A stretch of DNA of 64,000 nucleotides from Loktanella sp. 3ANDIMAR09. Its GTDB lineage: Bacteria; Pseudomonadota; Alphaproteobacteria; Rhodobacterales; Rhodobacteraceae. The translations under genes were made by a program, and so were the position numbers. Numbering within the stretch: position 1 is the first letter of the stretch; the number at the start of each line of letters is the position of its first letter. Positions 50,235-58,740 of the stretch are shown piece after piece. The notes beneath the pieces were generated by a model. It was not told where the DNA came from. It saw nothing but the letters and a program-made list of their open reading frames with translations, and did no database searches. The DNA lies in assembly GCF_001420005.1 (NCBI RefSeq), contig NZ_LJAK01000003.1:186001-250000 (forward strand), written 5' to 3'.

Positions 50235-52427
50235 TTAGCTGCCGTTGGCCGTCGCGGGGGTGGCCCGCTTTTGGTAGGCGATCAGGACCGCTGCTATGCC
50301 GAGGCCGATTGCATCCGTGGTCCAACCACCCGCGATCATGAACAGTCCTGCGATCAGAACAAGCACCCGAACCACCGCGTTGGCATGTCCCATCAGCCAA
50401 CCCTGCACCGCGCAGGACAGCAGATAAACGCCAATCACGGCCGTAATCGCGATGTGGGTGATCTCGAACCAGCTTCCGTCCAGCAGCATCGCGGGCGAAT
50501 AAAAGAACATGTAGGGCACCACAAAGGCCGCAAGGCCGATCTTGAAGCTTTCGACGCTGGTCTTGACGGGGTCTGACCCTGCCAGGGCCGACCCGGCATA
50601 GGCCGCCAGCGCGACGGGAGGCGTGATGGCTGACATGACCGCAAAGTAAAAGATGAACAGATGTGCAATCAGCGGCTCTACCCCGAGGTTGACGACCCCG
50701 GGCGCGATGACGCTGGCGGCGACGGCATAGGCCGCAGTGGTCGGCATCCCCATCCCCAGCACGATGGACACGACCATCGCAAAGAACAGCGCCAACAGCT
50801 GGCTTTGGTCAGCCAGTGCCAGCAGCACCGTCGAAAAGCGTGACCCGATCCCCGTCAGGGCGATGACCCCGACGATGATGCCTGCCGTTGCACAGACGGC
50901 CACCAGTTGCAGAACCATCCGCGCACCGTTGTTGAGCGCGAAAAACAGCTGTTTCGGTCCCATCCGGTGTGGCGTCAGCCAGGACACGACAGCAGCCGAA
51001 ATCATCGCAAGTGTGCCGCAACGGATGACCGAATAGCCCGAAAACAGCGCCACGATCAGCACGATGATCGGCGTCAGCAGATAGATCTGCCGGACCAGAA
51101 TGCCGAACTTGGGCAACTGGTCGCGTGACAGCCCCTTGAGGTTGGCCTTTTGCGCGGCCAGGTCGATCATGAAATAGACCGAGATAAAGTAGAGCGCAGC
51201 AGGGATGATCGCTGCGGAAACGATCTGCATGTACGCAATGCCGGTGATTTCGGCCATGATGAATGCGCCCGCGCCCATGATCGGCGGCATGATCTGACCA
51301 CCCGTTGATGCGGCGGCCTCGACCGATGCAGCGGTCTGCGGCTTGTATCCGACCTTTTTCATCATCGGGATCGTCAACGACCCGGTTGCGACGACATTGC
51401 CGGCAGAGGTGCCGTTGATCATCCCCATCAGACCGGACGCGAAAATCGCCACCTTGGCGGGGCCGCCGCGTTTGTGCCCTGCGGCAGCAAAGGCGAGGTT
51501 GACAAAGTATTCACCGACACGGGTCGTCTGCAGAAAGGCTGCAAAGATCACGAACAGGATGATATAGGTCGAGGAAATCGCAATCGGCGCACCCAGAATC
51601 CCGTTGTCGGTAAAGATGTAGGAAAAGAACCGTTTGGCGTCGTAGCCACGGTGTTCAAAGATACCTGGCAACCACGGGCCCAGAAACGCATAGGCCACAA
51701 AGATGGCTGCGATGATCACCAGTGCCATACCGGCCAGGCGCCGTGTCAGCTCGATAATCAGGATCACGCCGGTGACGGCAGCCCACATGTCGCCAGGCAG
51801 CGCCATCGGCATGCCGGCGCGCAACTGAAGCTGGCGCGCAAAGAAAATCAGGTAGGCCGTGGCCACGACCGCGGCAATCGCCAGAAGGATGTCAGCGATG
51901 GCGAACTGGCGACGGTCAAGCTGCGGGAACAGCCAGCCATGAATCACCGCGAGTGAAGCACCCAGAACCAGCGGGATGCCGAATGTCGACATCGCCCAGG
52001 CAGGCGGCGCTGTATTGCCAAGGTAGCTGCCGTTGATCCAGATCGCGGCAACAGCGACAGCACCATACAGGATGCCCGCGCCAGCAAGAGCCAAGAGTGC
52101 AACCGACGCAGGATTACGCGTCGTTCTGGCGCTTGCGTCTGACAGGGACGTGGCCCCGAACAGCAAGAATCCCAGAAACAGGCCGCCGCCCACATGCGAC
52201 AGGCGGTAGGCCCATGTTTCCAGCGGATAGACGTTCATGACCAGCAGGTGAAAGACCGAATAGGCCACGCACATGGCAGCAACGACCAGGTTTCGCGTGC
52301 CCTGGAAATCCCGCTGGTTGCTGGTCATGACCTCGTCATCGACATTCGCCCTCGCGGTCTCTTGTTCGATCAAGGAGAGGTTGGCCGCAGCGCGCGTCTG
52401 GGTATCGGTGGCTTGGTGGGATGTCAT
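50235..52427 (-). CDS. TRAP-TAXI fused permease (DctQM type) 1
   Basis: The 730-aa membrane protein joins the small 4-TM and large 12-TM TRAP subunits, as in TAXI systems. Signature stretches are GLMGMINGTSAGNVVATGSL, AAASTGGQIMPPIMGAGAFIM and LGMGMPTTAAYAVAA. It imports an organic acid with sodium or proton cotransport, using the TAXI binding protein encoded directly upstream. Start taken at ATG 52427; a TTG at 52445 is possible. Separated from the binding-protein gene by a hairpin with a T-run that likely limits permease expression. Confidence 0.92.
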   Translation of the reverse strand: MTSHQATDTQTRAAANLSLIEQETARANVDDEVMTSNQRDFQGTRNLVVAAMCVAYSVFHLLVMNVYPLETWAYRLSHVGGGLFLGFLLFGATSLSDASARTTRNPASVALLALAGAGILYGAVAVAAIWINGSYLGNTAPPAWAMSTFGIPLVLGASLAVIHGWLFPQLDRRQFAIADILLAIAAVVATAYLIFFARQLQLRAGMPMALPGDMWAAVTGVILIIELTRRLAGMALVIIAAIFVAYAFLGPWLPGIFEHRGYDAKRFFSYIFTDNGILGAPIAISSTYIILFVIFAAFLQTTRVGEYFVNLAFAAAGHKRGGPAKVAIFASGLMGMINGTSAGNVVATGSLTIPMMKKVGYKPQTAASVEAAASTGGQIMPPIMGAGAFIMAEITGIAYMQIVSAAIIPAALYFISVYFMIDLAAQKANLKGLSRDQLPKFGILVRQIYLLTPIIVLIVALFSGYSVIRCGTLAMISAAVVSWLTPHRMGPKQLFFALNNGARMVLQLVAVCATAGIIVGVIALTGIGSRFSTVLLALADQSQLLALFFAMVVSIVLGMGMPTTAAYAVAASVIAPGVVNLGVEPLIAHLFIFYFAVMSAITPPVALAAYAGSALAGSDPVKTSVESFKIGLAAFVVPYMFFYSPAMLLDGSWFEITHIAITAVIGVYLLSCAVQGWLMGHANAVVRVLVLIAGLFMIAGGWTTDAIGLGIAAVLIAYQKRATPATANGS

Positions 52428-52456
52428 CTTGGGTTGCCCGAACAAGGAAATGGAAG

Positions 52457-52492
52457 AAAAACACGGGCGGGAACAAGTTCTACCGCCCGTGT
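52457..52492 (-). terminator. Intercistronic terminator/attenuator between TAXI binding protein and permease
   Basis: On the minus strand ACACGGGCGG and CCGCCCGTGT form a perfect 10-bp stem with a 12-nt loop, followed by TTTTC. It lies between the binding-protein stop (52515) and permease start (52427) and would make the binding protein more abundant than the permease. Confidence 0.85.
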
Positions 52493-52514
52493 CGACAACA
52501 GTTGGAAATCCGCC

Positions 52515-53480
52515 TTACTTCAGGTTTTCGGGGATCTCGTATCCGTTCTCTTCGAACCAGCGCACGGCACCGGGGTGGAATGGAATGACCGCGTTCTTGT
52601 CCACGTTTTCAGCCAGCGTTTCGCGCGCGGCTGCGTGGTTCTGAACCATGCGGTCGGGGTTTTCCATCGCAAGAGCCGTGATTTCATATGCGAGGCTCTC
52701 GGGCATGTCCTGATGGGCAATCGCAAAGTTCCACAGCGACACGGTCTGAACATCTTCTGGCTGATCTTCATAGGTGTTGGCGGGGATGGTAAATGTCTGC
52801 ATCGACGGTGCGACTGCCATCATGGCGGCCAGCGTTTCGTCGTCCATCGACAGGAAACGGACATCGTTTTCGACGGCGAGCTGTGCATAGGCGCCGGTCG
52901 GCAATCCTGCGGCATAGACGAAGGCGTCGATCAGACCATCCTTGAGCTGCCCTGCGGTGTCAGACGCACCGGCGTTGCTGATGTCGGCGCTGTCATCGGT
53001 GGCCTCGAAAAAGCGCGTCCAATAGGTGGCCGATGTGCCGCCGGCCGGACCCACACCGATCCGCTTGCCAGCCAGATCCTGAAAGGTTTCGATGTCGGTG
53101 CTGGCCAGAACGGCGGCTTGCAGCGGTGTCTGATACATCGGGAAAAGCGCGCGGATGTTCTCGTGTGGTGTGGGCATCAGGGGGCTTTCGCCGCGGCGCG
53201 CTTCGTCTGCCGGTCCCAACGTCACAAAGCCAACTTGGTGCTCACCGGTTTCGACGAGGGTCACGTTCTGGACCGGTCCGCCGGTGATTTCGACACCTGC
53301 GTTCAGAGCAAGCGCCTCATTGATCATCGCGCCAAAACCGCTGCCATAGGTGAAATACGTGCCGCCCTGGCTGCCGGTCCCGATGGTGATGCTGCTGGGC
53401 CAGCCGTCGCGGTCCTGGGCAGAAGCAGGCAGCGCGATTGCGGTGCAAAGTGCCGCGGCTGTAAAAGTTGCGAATTTCAT
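52515..53480 (-). CDS. TAXI-family TRAP solute-binding protein 1
   Basis: The 321-aa precursor starts at ATG 53480 behind AGGAGGAAC. Its signal peptide is cut at PASA. The TAXI signature ITIGTGSQGGTYFTYGSGFG is at the mature N-terminus, then GKRIGVGPAGGTSATYWTRF. The C-terminus has FHPGAVRWFEENG, typical of the family. It binds the substrate in the periplasm and passes it to the permease. Substrate is not evident; the neighbouring tartrate-type genes suggest a hydroxy-dicarboxylate. Confidence 0.92.
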   Translation of the reverse strand: MKFATFTAAALCTAIALPASAQDRDGWPSSITIGTGSQGGTYFTYGSGFGAMINEALALNAGVEITGGPVQNVTLVETGEHQVGFVTLGPADEARRGESPLMPTPHENIRALFPMYQTPLQAAVLASTDIETFQDLAGKRIGVGPAGGTSATYWTRFFEATDDSADISNAGASDTAGQLKDGLIDAFVYAAGLPTGAYAQLAVENDVRFLSMDDETLAAMMAVAPSMQTFTIPANTYEDQPEDVQTVSLWNFAIAHQDMPESLAYEITALAMENPDRMVQNHAAARETLAENVDKNAVIPFHPGAVRWFEENGYEIPENLK

Positions 53481-53603
53481 GGATGTTCCTCCTCCAAGGT
53501 ATGTCCTCCAATGCGTCCTCAAGACGGGATGCATCTCAGGCCATGATGGGAAGAACGGCGCAATACTGCTATCTGCTATAAATTATATTCCAAAACGAAA
53601 TAA

Positions 53604-54524
53604 TCAGGCCGTGCGCTCAAGCTCGGGCAGGTTTTTTTCCAGAACGGACAAGAAGGCGTCACGCTTTGCGTCGCGGGTTCCGCGGGTCCAGGCCGCCGCC
53701 AGGATCAGCTTGGATCGCGTGGCACCCGGTGGCATCGACAATGGCACGAATGCGACGCCCGGAACCTGAAACCGGGATGTCCAGCGCGGCACGATCGCAA
53801 GGCCCGTCCCGGCTGCGACCAGATTGACGATGGTCTGTTTTTCCTCGGCCACCTGCGCGATCCGCGCGGTCAGACCAATATCGACGAACAGTTTGATCGT
53901 CAGATCATGCGAATGGGGCCGTGATCTGCGATCCGGCACGATCAGGGGTTCGTCAGCCAGTTCCGAAATCGAAATGGCGCGATTGCCCGAAAGCGGGTGT
54001 GTTTCCGGCAGCGCGACAACGGCGGTTTCGAAAAACAACGTGCGAAAGTTCAGCCGCTGGTCACGCACATCGGGCGGACGACAAAAGGCGATATCAATCG
54101 AGCCGCTCAGAAGTTTGGGCAGAAGGTGGATCGTTTTCTGTTCGAACAGCTGCACCTCCAGGTCAGGGTGCTCTTGGCGTATCATCATCAGCAACCGGGG
54201 CATCAGTCCGGCGGCGGCACTGTCGATTGCGCCGACCTTCAGGACGGGTGTTTCCGATTTTCTGACGTCACGGATCTTGGTTTCCAGCCGTTCCGCCTGC
54301 GCGACCAACGCCCGTGCATCGTCCAGGATGCTGTGACCGGCCTCTGTCAGGGTCACTGATCGGGTCGTCCGCAGAAACAGACGGCATTCCAGCTTTTCCT
54401 CGAGCAGCCTGATCTGGCGTCCCAGCGAGGCGGGCAAGATATCAAGCGATTGCGCTGCCCTGCCGAAATGCAGGGTCTCGGCCACAGCAAGAAAGCTCTT
54501 GATCTGCAAGATGTCCAAAGCCAT
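53604..54524 (-). CDS. LysR-family transcriptional regulator
   Basis: The 306-aa protein has the N-terminal winged helix (LQIKSFLAVAETLHFGRAAQSLDILPASLGRQIRLLEEKL) and a two-lobed effector domain (VGAIDSAAAGLMPRL onward). It is divergent from the tartrate dehydrogenase gene. The AT-rich region 54533-54575 between them contains TTAT-N11-ATAA-like dyads that suit LysR binding. It also lies upstream of the TAXI operon (start 53480), so it probably controls both in response to the transported acid. Confidence 0.9.
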   Translation of the reverse strand: MALDILQIKSFLAVAETLHFGRAAQSLDILPASLGRQIRLLEEKLECRLFLRTTRSVTLTEAGHSILDDARALVAQAERLETKIRDVRKSETPVLKVGAIDSAAAGLMPRLLMMIRQEHPDLEVQLFEQKTIHLLPKLLSGSIDIAFCRPPDVRDQRLNFRTLFFETAVVALPETHPLSGNRAISISELADEPLIVPDRRSRPHSHDLTIKLFVDIGLTARIAQVAEEKQTIVNLVAAGTGLAIVPRWTSRFQVPGVAFVPLSMPPGATRSKLILAAAWTRGTRDAKRDAFLSVLEKNLPELERTA

Positions 54525-54699
54525 GCCCCGCGTTATTATTCAATTTAAGTATATAATCATTAACTGATTGAGCGCAACGTTTCAGAAAAGGTAGCCTCGC
54601 CCGAGGTGCCAAGGAACGTCCCGGAATGAAATCAGCCCAATGCGGGCTATCGTTCCCGGGTCCAATGTCGCGCAGAACCTATCAGATCGGAAGAACGCT

Positions 54700-55773
54700 A
54701 TGAAAACCTATAAAATCGCCTCCATTCCAGCTGATGGAATTGGTCCGGAAGTCATCGCTGCAGGGCATCAGGCACTGGAAGCACTGGCGCGCCGCGACGG
54801 TGGTTTTACCTTTGACGTGACAGAATTCGACTGGAGCTCGGAGCGCTACAAACGGACGGGCGCGCTGATGCCCGAAGACGGCACGGATCAGCTCCGGCAG
54901 TTTGACGCGATCTTTTTCGGCGCTGTCGGCGCACCGGATGTTCCCGATCATGTGACGCTCTGGGGGCTCCGGCTTCCGATCTGTCAGGGGTTCGACCAAT
55001 ATGCCAACGTCCGGCCGACCCGTATTCTGCCGGGCATCTCGGCACCTCTCAAGGACGTGGGTCCGGGTGATCTGGACTGGGTCATCGTGCGCGAAAATTC
55101 CGAAGGTGAATATTCGGGCATCGGTGGGCGTGCGCACAAAGGCATGCCAGAAGAAGTAGCCACCGAAGTGTCCATTTTCACGCGCGTCGGTGTGGAACGG
55201 ATCATGCGTTACGCCTTTAAGCTCGCGCAGTCGCGCCCGCGCAAGTTTCTGACGGTCGTGACCAAATCCAACGCGCAGCGCCACGGCATGGTGATGTGGG
55301 ACGAAATAGCACTGGAAGTGTCCAAGGACTTTCCCGATGTGACCTGGGACAAGATGCTGGTCGATGCCATGACCGTGCGGATGGTCAAGGACCCCAAGTC
55401 GCTGGATACGATTGTCGCCACCAACCTGCACGCGGACATCCTGTCGGATCTTGCGGGTGCCCTTGCAGGGTCGTTGGGTGTTGCGCCGACGGCCAACATT
55501 GATCCCGAACGCCGTTTTCCGTCCATGTTCGAACCGATCCACGGGTCTGCGTTCGACATCACGGGCAAAGGTATTGCAAACCCCGTCGCGACGTTCTGGA
55601 CGGCCAGCCAGATGCTGGAACATCTGGGGGAAACCGCAGCGGCCGAACGATTGATGCGTGCCGTCGAAAAGGTTTGCGCAGATGGTATCATGACGCCAGA
55701 CGTCGGTGGTACAGCCACGACGCAGGACGTGACCGACGCCGTCTGCGAAGCGATCCGCGGCGAAAATATCTGA
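54700..55773 (+). CDS. ttuC: Tartrate dehydrogenase/decarboxylase-type enzyme
   Basis: The 357-aa protein starts at ATG 54700. It belongs to the isocitrate/isopropylmalate dehydrogenase family: IPADGIGPEVIAAG (NAD and substrate loop), LPICQGFDQYANVRPTRI (substrate Arg), VIVRENSEGEYSG, metal-binding Asp in VDAMTVRM and in TNLHADILSDLAG, and EPIHGSAFDITGKGIANP. The VRENSEGEYSG and PICQGFDQY forms match tartrate/D-malate dehydrogenases rather than LeuB. It oxidises tartrate and D-malate and decarboxylates meso-tartrate to D-glycerate with NAD+. Next to a glycerate kinase, as in known tartrate-use loci. Confidence 0.88.
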   Translation: MKTYKIASIPADGIGPEVIAAGHQALEALARRDGGFTFDVTEFDWSSERYKRTGALMPEDGTDQLRQFDAIFFGAVGAPDVPDHVTLWGLRLPICQGFDQYANVRPTRILPGISAPLKDVGPGDLDWVIVRENSEGEYSGIGGRAHKGMPEEVATEVSIFTRVGVERIMRYAFKLAQSRPRKFLTVVTKSNAQRHGMVMWDEIALEVSKDFPDVTWDKMLVDAMTVRMVKDPKSLDTIVATNLHADILSDLAGALAGSLGVAPTANIDPERRFPSMFEPIHGSAFDITGKGIANPVATFWTASQMLEHLGETAAAERLMRAVEKVCADGIMTPDVGGTATTQDVTDAVCEAIRGENI

Positions 55774-55783
55774 GGGTTTGCAA

Positions 55784-57040
55784 ATGACCGATGACGATGC
55801 AGTAGCGCTGCTCCGCCGGATGATGGATGCAGCGATCGCCGCAGCTGATCCGGCGACTGTTCTGGCCTCGCACCTCCCCGAGAAGCCAGCGGGCCGCTGC
55901 ATCGTCATCGGGGCTGGCAAATCAGCTGCTGCGATGGCGCTGGCCCTTGAACGGGCCTGGCCGGATGTGGACCTGTCTGGCGTCGTCGTGACACGCTATG
56001 GTCACGCCGTTCCGACGACCCGGATACGCGTGCGCGAGGCATCGCATCCTGTCCCTGACGCGGCAGGGCTGGAGGCATCGCGTGACATCATGCAGACGGC
56101 CGCCGCTGCCGGTGCGGATGATCTGGTGATTGCCTTGATTTCCGGCGGTGGCTCGTCCCTGTTGCCGATGCCGGTCGAACCGCTGACCCTGCCGGACAAG
56201 ATTACCGTCAACAAACTGCTGTTGGCCTCGGGCCTGACGATCGACGACATGAACAAGGTCAGGCGCAGGCTGTCCGCGATCAAAGGCGGCGGTCTGGCGC
56301 GCGCGGTGCATCCGGCCCGGCTGGTGACTCTGGCAATATCCGATGTGCCGGGCGATGATCCGGCGGCCATCGCATCCGGTCCCACCGTGCCTGACCCCTC
56401 GGCTGGTGAAAATCTGGGCTATCTCGTCGACCGGCTTGGCCCGGACCTGCCTGCCGCTGCGCGCGACATTCTAGTGCAGCCAGTCCGGGACGTTCCTGCA
56501 TTCGAATATGATTACCGTCTCATTGCCACACCGGCCTTGTCGCTCGAGGCCGCGGCACAGGTCGCCCGCGATGCAGGTGTCACGCCGACGATCCTCGGCG
56601 ACGCCCTCGAAGGCGAGGCACGGGAATTGGGAATAGCCATGTCGGGCATGGCCAAATGGGTGGCGCGGCAGCACACGCCCGCCTCAGGGCCCACCGTGTT
56701 GTTGTCAGGTGGTGAAACGACCGTTTCAACAACTGGGACCATGCCCGGTCGCGGTGGGCGCAATACCGAATTTCTGCTGAGTCTTGCCATCGCGCTGAAC
56801 GGCCATGACAAAATCCATGCGCTGGCGGCCGATACGGACGGGATTGACGGGACCGAAGACGCAGCCGGCGCCATGATCGGGCCAGATGTGCTGATGCGCG
56901 CCCGGCACGTCGGTGCCGATGCCAAGGCATGTCTTGCGCGCCATGACAGCTATGCGTTTTTCGATGCGACGGGCGATCTGATCCGAACGGGACCGACCCT
57001 GACAAACGTCAATGATTTCCGCGCGGTCCTTGTGCGCTGA
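55784..57040 (+). CDS. ttuD: Glycerate 2-kinase (MOFRL family, TtuD-like)
   Basis: The 418-aa protein has the two-domain layout of glycerate 2-kinases formerly called hydroxypyruvate reductase TtuD. The N-terminal part has VIGAGKSAAAMA and LISGGGSSLLPMP; the MOFRL C-terminal part has VLLSGGETTV, GRGGRNTEFLL, AADTDGIDGTEDAAGA and the closing TGPTLTNVNDFRAVLV. It phosphorylates D-glycerate to 2-phosphoglycerate using ATP. ATG 55784 lies 10 bp after the ttuC stop, so they form one operon that would feed tartrate carbon into glycolysis. Confidence 0.92.
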   Translation: MTDDDAVALLRRMMDAAIAAADPATVLASHLPEKPAGRCIVIGAGKSAAAMALALERAWPDVDLSGVVVTRYGHAVPTTRIRVREASHPVPDAAGLEASRDIMQTAAAAGADDLVIALISGGGSSLLPMPVEPLTLPDKITVNKLLLASGLTIDDMNKVRRRLSAIKGGGLARAVHPARLVTLAISDVPGDDPAAIASGPTVPDPSAGENLGYLVDRLGPDLPAAARDILVQPVRDVPAFEYDYRLIATPALSLEAAAQVARDAGVTPTILGDALEGEARELGIAMSGMAKWVARQHTPASGPTVLLSGGETTVSTTGTMPGRGGRNTEFLLSLAIALNGHDKIHALAADTDGIDGTEDAAGAMIGPDVLMRARHVGADAKACLARHDSYAFFDATGDLIRTGPTLTNVNDFRAVLVR

Positions 57041-57262
57041 TATCAGCACAGGCGCAGGTTCAACAGTTTGCGCCGCGGGTGCTGTGGGCCCGCCGCGCTC
57101 ATCTGCGGGCGTGCCGCACCTCTGCTGCAGCCCTGCGACGGACCGTCTTCTCCAAGGCGCGAAAAAAGGGGTCCAGTTCCGTTCAGAAATCTGTATCTTT
57201 CCCACGAACCCGGGAGGAGCCGGGTCAAACCTTGGGTGACACACCCGATTTGGGAGGACGAT

Positions 57263-58249
57263 ATGTTCAAAGAAGTCTTGCGTGGGCCGTTGGGCCTGAT
57301 CGGAACCGCGGCGATTGTAACGCTGGGCCTTGCTGCGCCGGCCGTGGCACAGCAGCAGCTGTCCATCGCCACTGGTGGCACGGGCGGGGTCTATTATCCG
57401 ATGGGCGGCGGCCTTGCCGAAGTCATCAACAACCACATCGAAGGCTATTCCGCGACCGCAGAGGTTACGGGTGCCTCGGTCGAGAACATGGGTCTGATTG
57501 CCACCGGTGACGCCGATTTGGCCATCGGTCTGGCTGACACCGTGGCACAGGCCTATTCCGGCACCGGCCGGTTCGAGGGCCAGCAGCTGCCGATGATCCG
57601 TGGTCTTGCCTCGCTCTACGCAAACATGGTGCACATCGTCGCCCTCGAGGGGTCGGGGATCACGTCGCTGGCAGATCTGACCGGCAAGCGTGTGTCCATC
57701 GGTGCGCCCGGTTCCGGCACCGAGGTCAATACCAATGCCATCCTCGAGGCCAATGGCATCAGCTATGACGACATCGACGAACAGCGCCTGAATTTCAACG
57801 AAACCGCTGACGCCTTGGCCAACGGCGATATCGACGCGGGATTCTGGTCTGTGGGTGCGCCGACCTCTTCGATCCTGAACCTTGCGACCACGCAGGACAT
57901 CACGATCATCGCCCTGTCAGAGGCCGAATTGCAGGCCGCGATGGATGCGGATTCCACCTTTGCGACGACGACCCTTGCCGGTGGCAGCTACAACGGTGTT
58001 GACGAAGACCTCACCGTTCTGGGCATTCCGAACGTCCTGGCGGTGTCGTCGGAAATGACCGACGATGTGGCCTATGCGATCACCAAGGCCATGTTCGAGA
58101 ATATCGCGGACATGCAGGCAATCCACCCGGCGGCGAACGAAACAACGGTCGAGTTCACGATGTCCGCCACCCCCGTGCCGCTGCATCCCGGTGCGATCCG
58201 GTACTACGAAGAAATCGGCGCGACGATTCCTGACGATCTGCGTCCATGA
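57263..58249 (+). CDS. TAXI-family TRAP solute-binding protein 2
   Basis: The 328-aa precursor starts at ATG 57263, with GGGAGGA upstream. Signal peptide cut at AVA, then LSIATGGTGGVYYPMGGG (TAXI signature), GKRVSIGAPGSGTEVNTNAIL and the C-terminal LHPGAIRYYEE. It is only distantly like the binding protein at 52515, so it may carry a different acid. It overlaps the DUF1850 gene by four bases. Confidence 0.93.
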   Translation: MFKEVLRGPLGLIGTAAIVTLGLAAPAVAQQQLSIATGGTGGVYYPMGGGLAEVINNHIEGYSATAEVTGASVENMGLIATGDADLAIGLADTVAQAYSGTGRFEGQQLPMIRGLASLYANMVHIVALEGSGITSLADLTGKRVSIGAPGSGTEVNTNAILEANGISYDDIDEQRLNFNETADALANGDIDAGFWSVGAPTSSILNLATTQDITIIALSEAELQAAMDADSTFATTTLAGGSYNGVDEDLTVLGIPNVLAVSSEMTDDVAYAITKAMFENIADMQAIHPAANETTVEFTMSATPVPLHPGAIRYYEEIGATIPDDLRP

Positions 58250-58740
58250 TTGCAGACCACCGAGGGGGGAGGGGCATTGTCCTCTCCCTTTTCATTTGGC
58301 TGCTGCCATGCGTGGCATTGGCAGACGCGCTTGTCGCGACCCGCGCCGATGGGACCGAAATCGCGCGCTTTGACGTGGCTGACGGCACAGAGTGGTGCGT
58401 GCTCTGGAACCACTCCGTCAAGGGATTCCCGGTGTCGGACTGCTATGAAAACAGGGCAGGGCGCATGGTTCTGGTGCATGCCCATCTGCCGGATTTCGCC
58501 GCCGGACTGGACCACATCCCGGGTCGCGGACGGCAGGTCACGGACGGACAAGGCGGCTATTATATCCTTGATATCAACGAGCCTGTGCCGGGAAACGCCT
58601 ATATTTTGCGCCCGGGGCGCGGCCCTGTCGATCATCGTTTGCAGGTCGGTGACAGGGTCGTGTCGCTATCGGCGGTTGCCCCGCGTGAACGGGTGCGGAT
58701 TGCCCTTTTAGGAAATACGAATAATGACGACGATACCTGA
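58246..58740 (+). CDS. DUF1850 protein of a TAXI transport cluster
   Basis: The 164-aa precursor has a signal peptide (cut near ALA) and a DUF1850 core (WCVLWNHSVKGFPVSDCYEN ... MVLVHAHLPDFAAGLDHIPGRGR). DUF1850 genes commonly sit between the binding protein and permease of TAXI systems; the function is not known. It overlaps both neighbours (4 bp and 17 bp), so the three are translated together. Confidence 0.88.
   Translation: MIADHRGGRGIVLSLFIWLLPCVALADALVATRADGTEIARFDVADGTEWCVLWNHSVKGFPVSDCYENRAGRMVLVHAHLPDFAAGLDHIPGRGRQVTDGQGGYYILDINEPVPGNAYILRPGRGPVDHRLQVGDRVVSLSAVAPRERVRIALLGNTNNDDDT

Noticed and set aside
54682-55920. 412-codon minus-strand frame over ttuC
   Set aside because: Shadow of the dehydrogenase gene, which has all family motifs on the plus strand.
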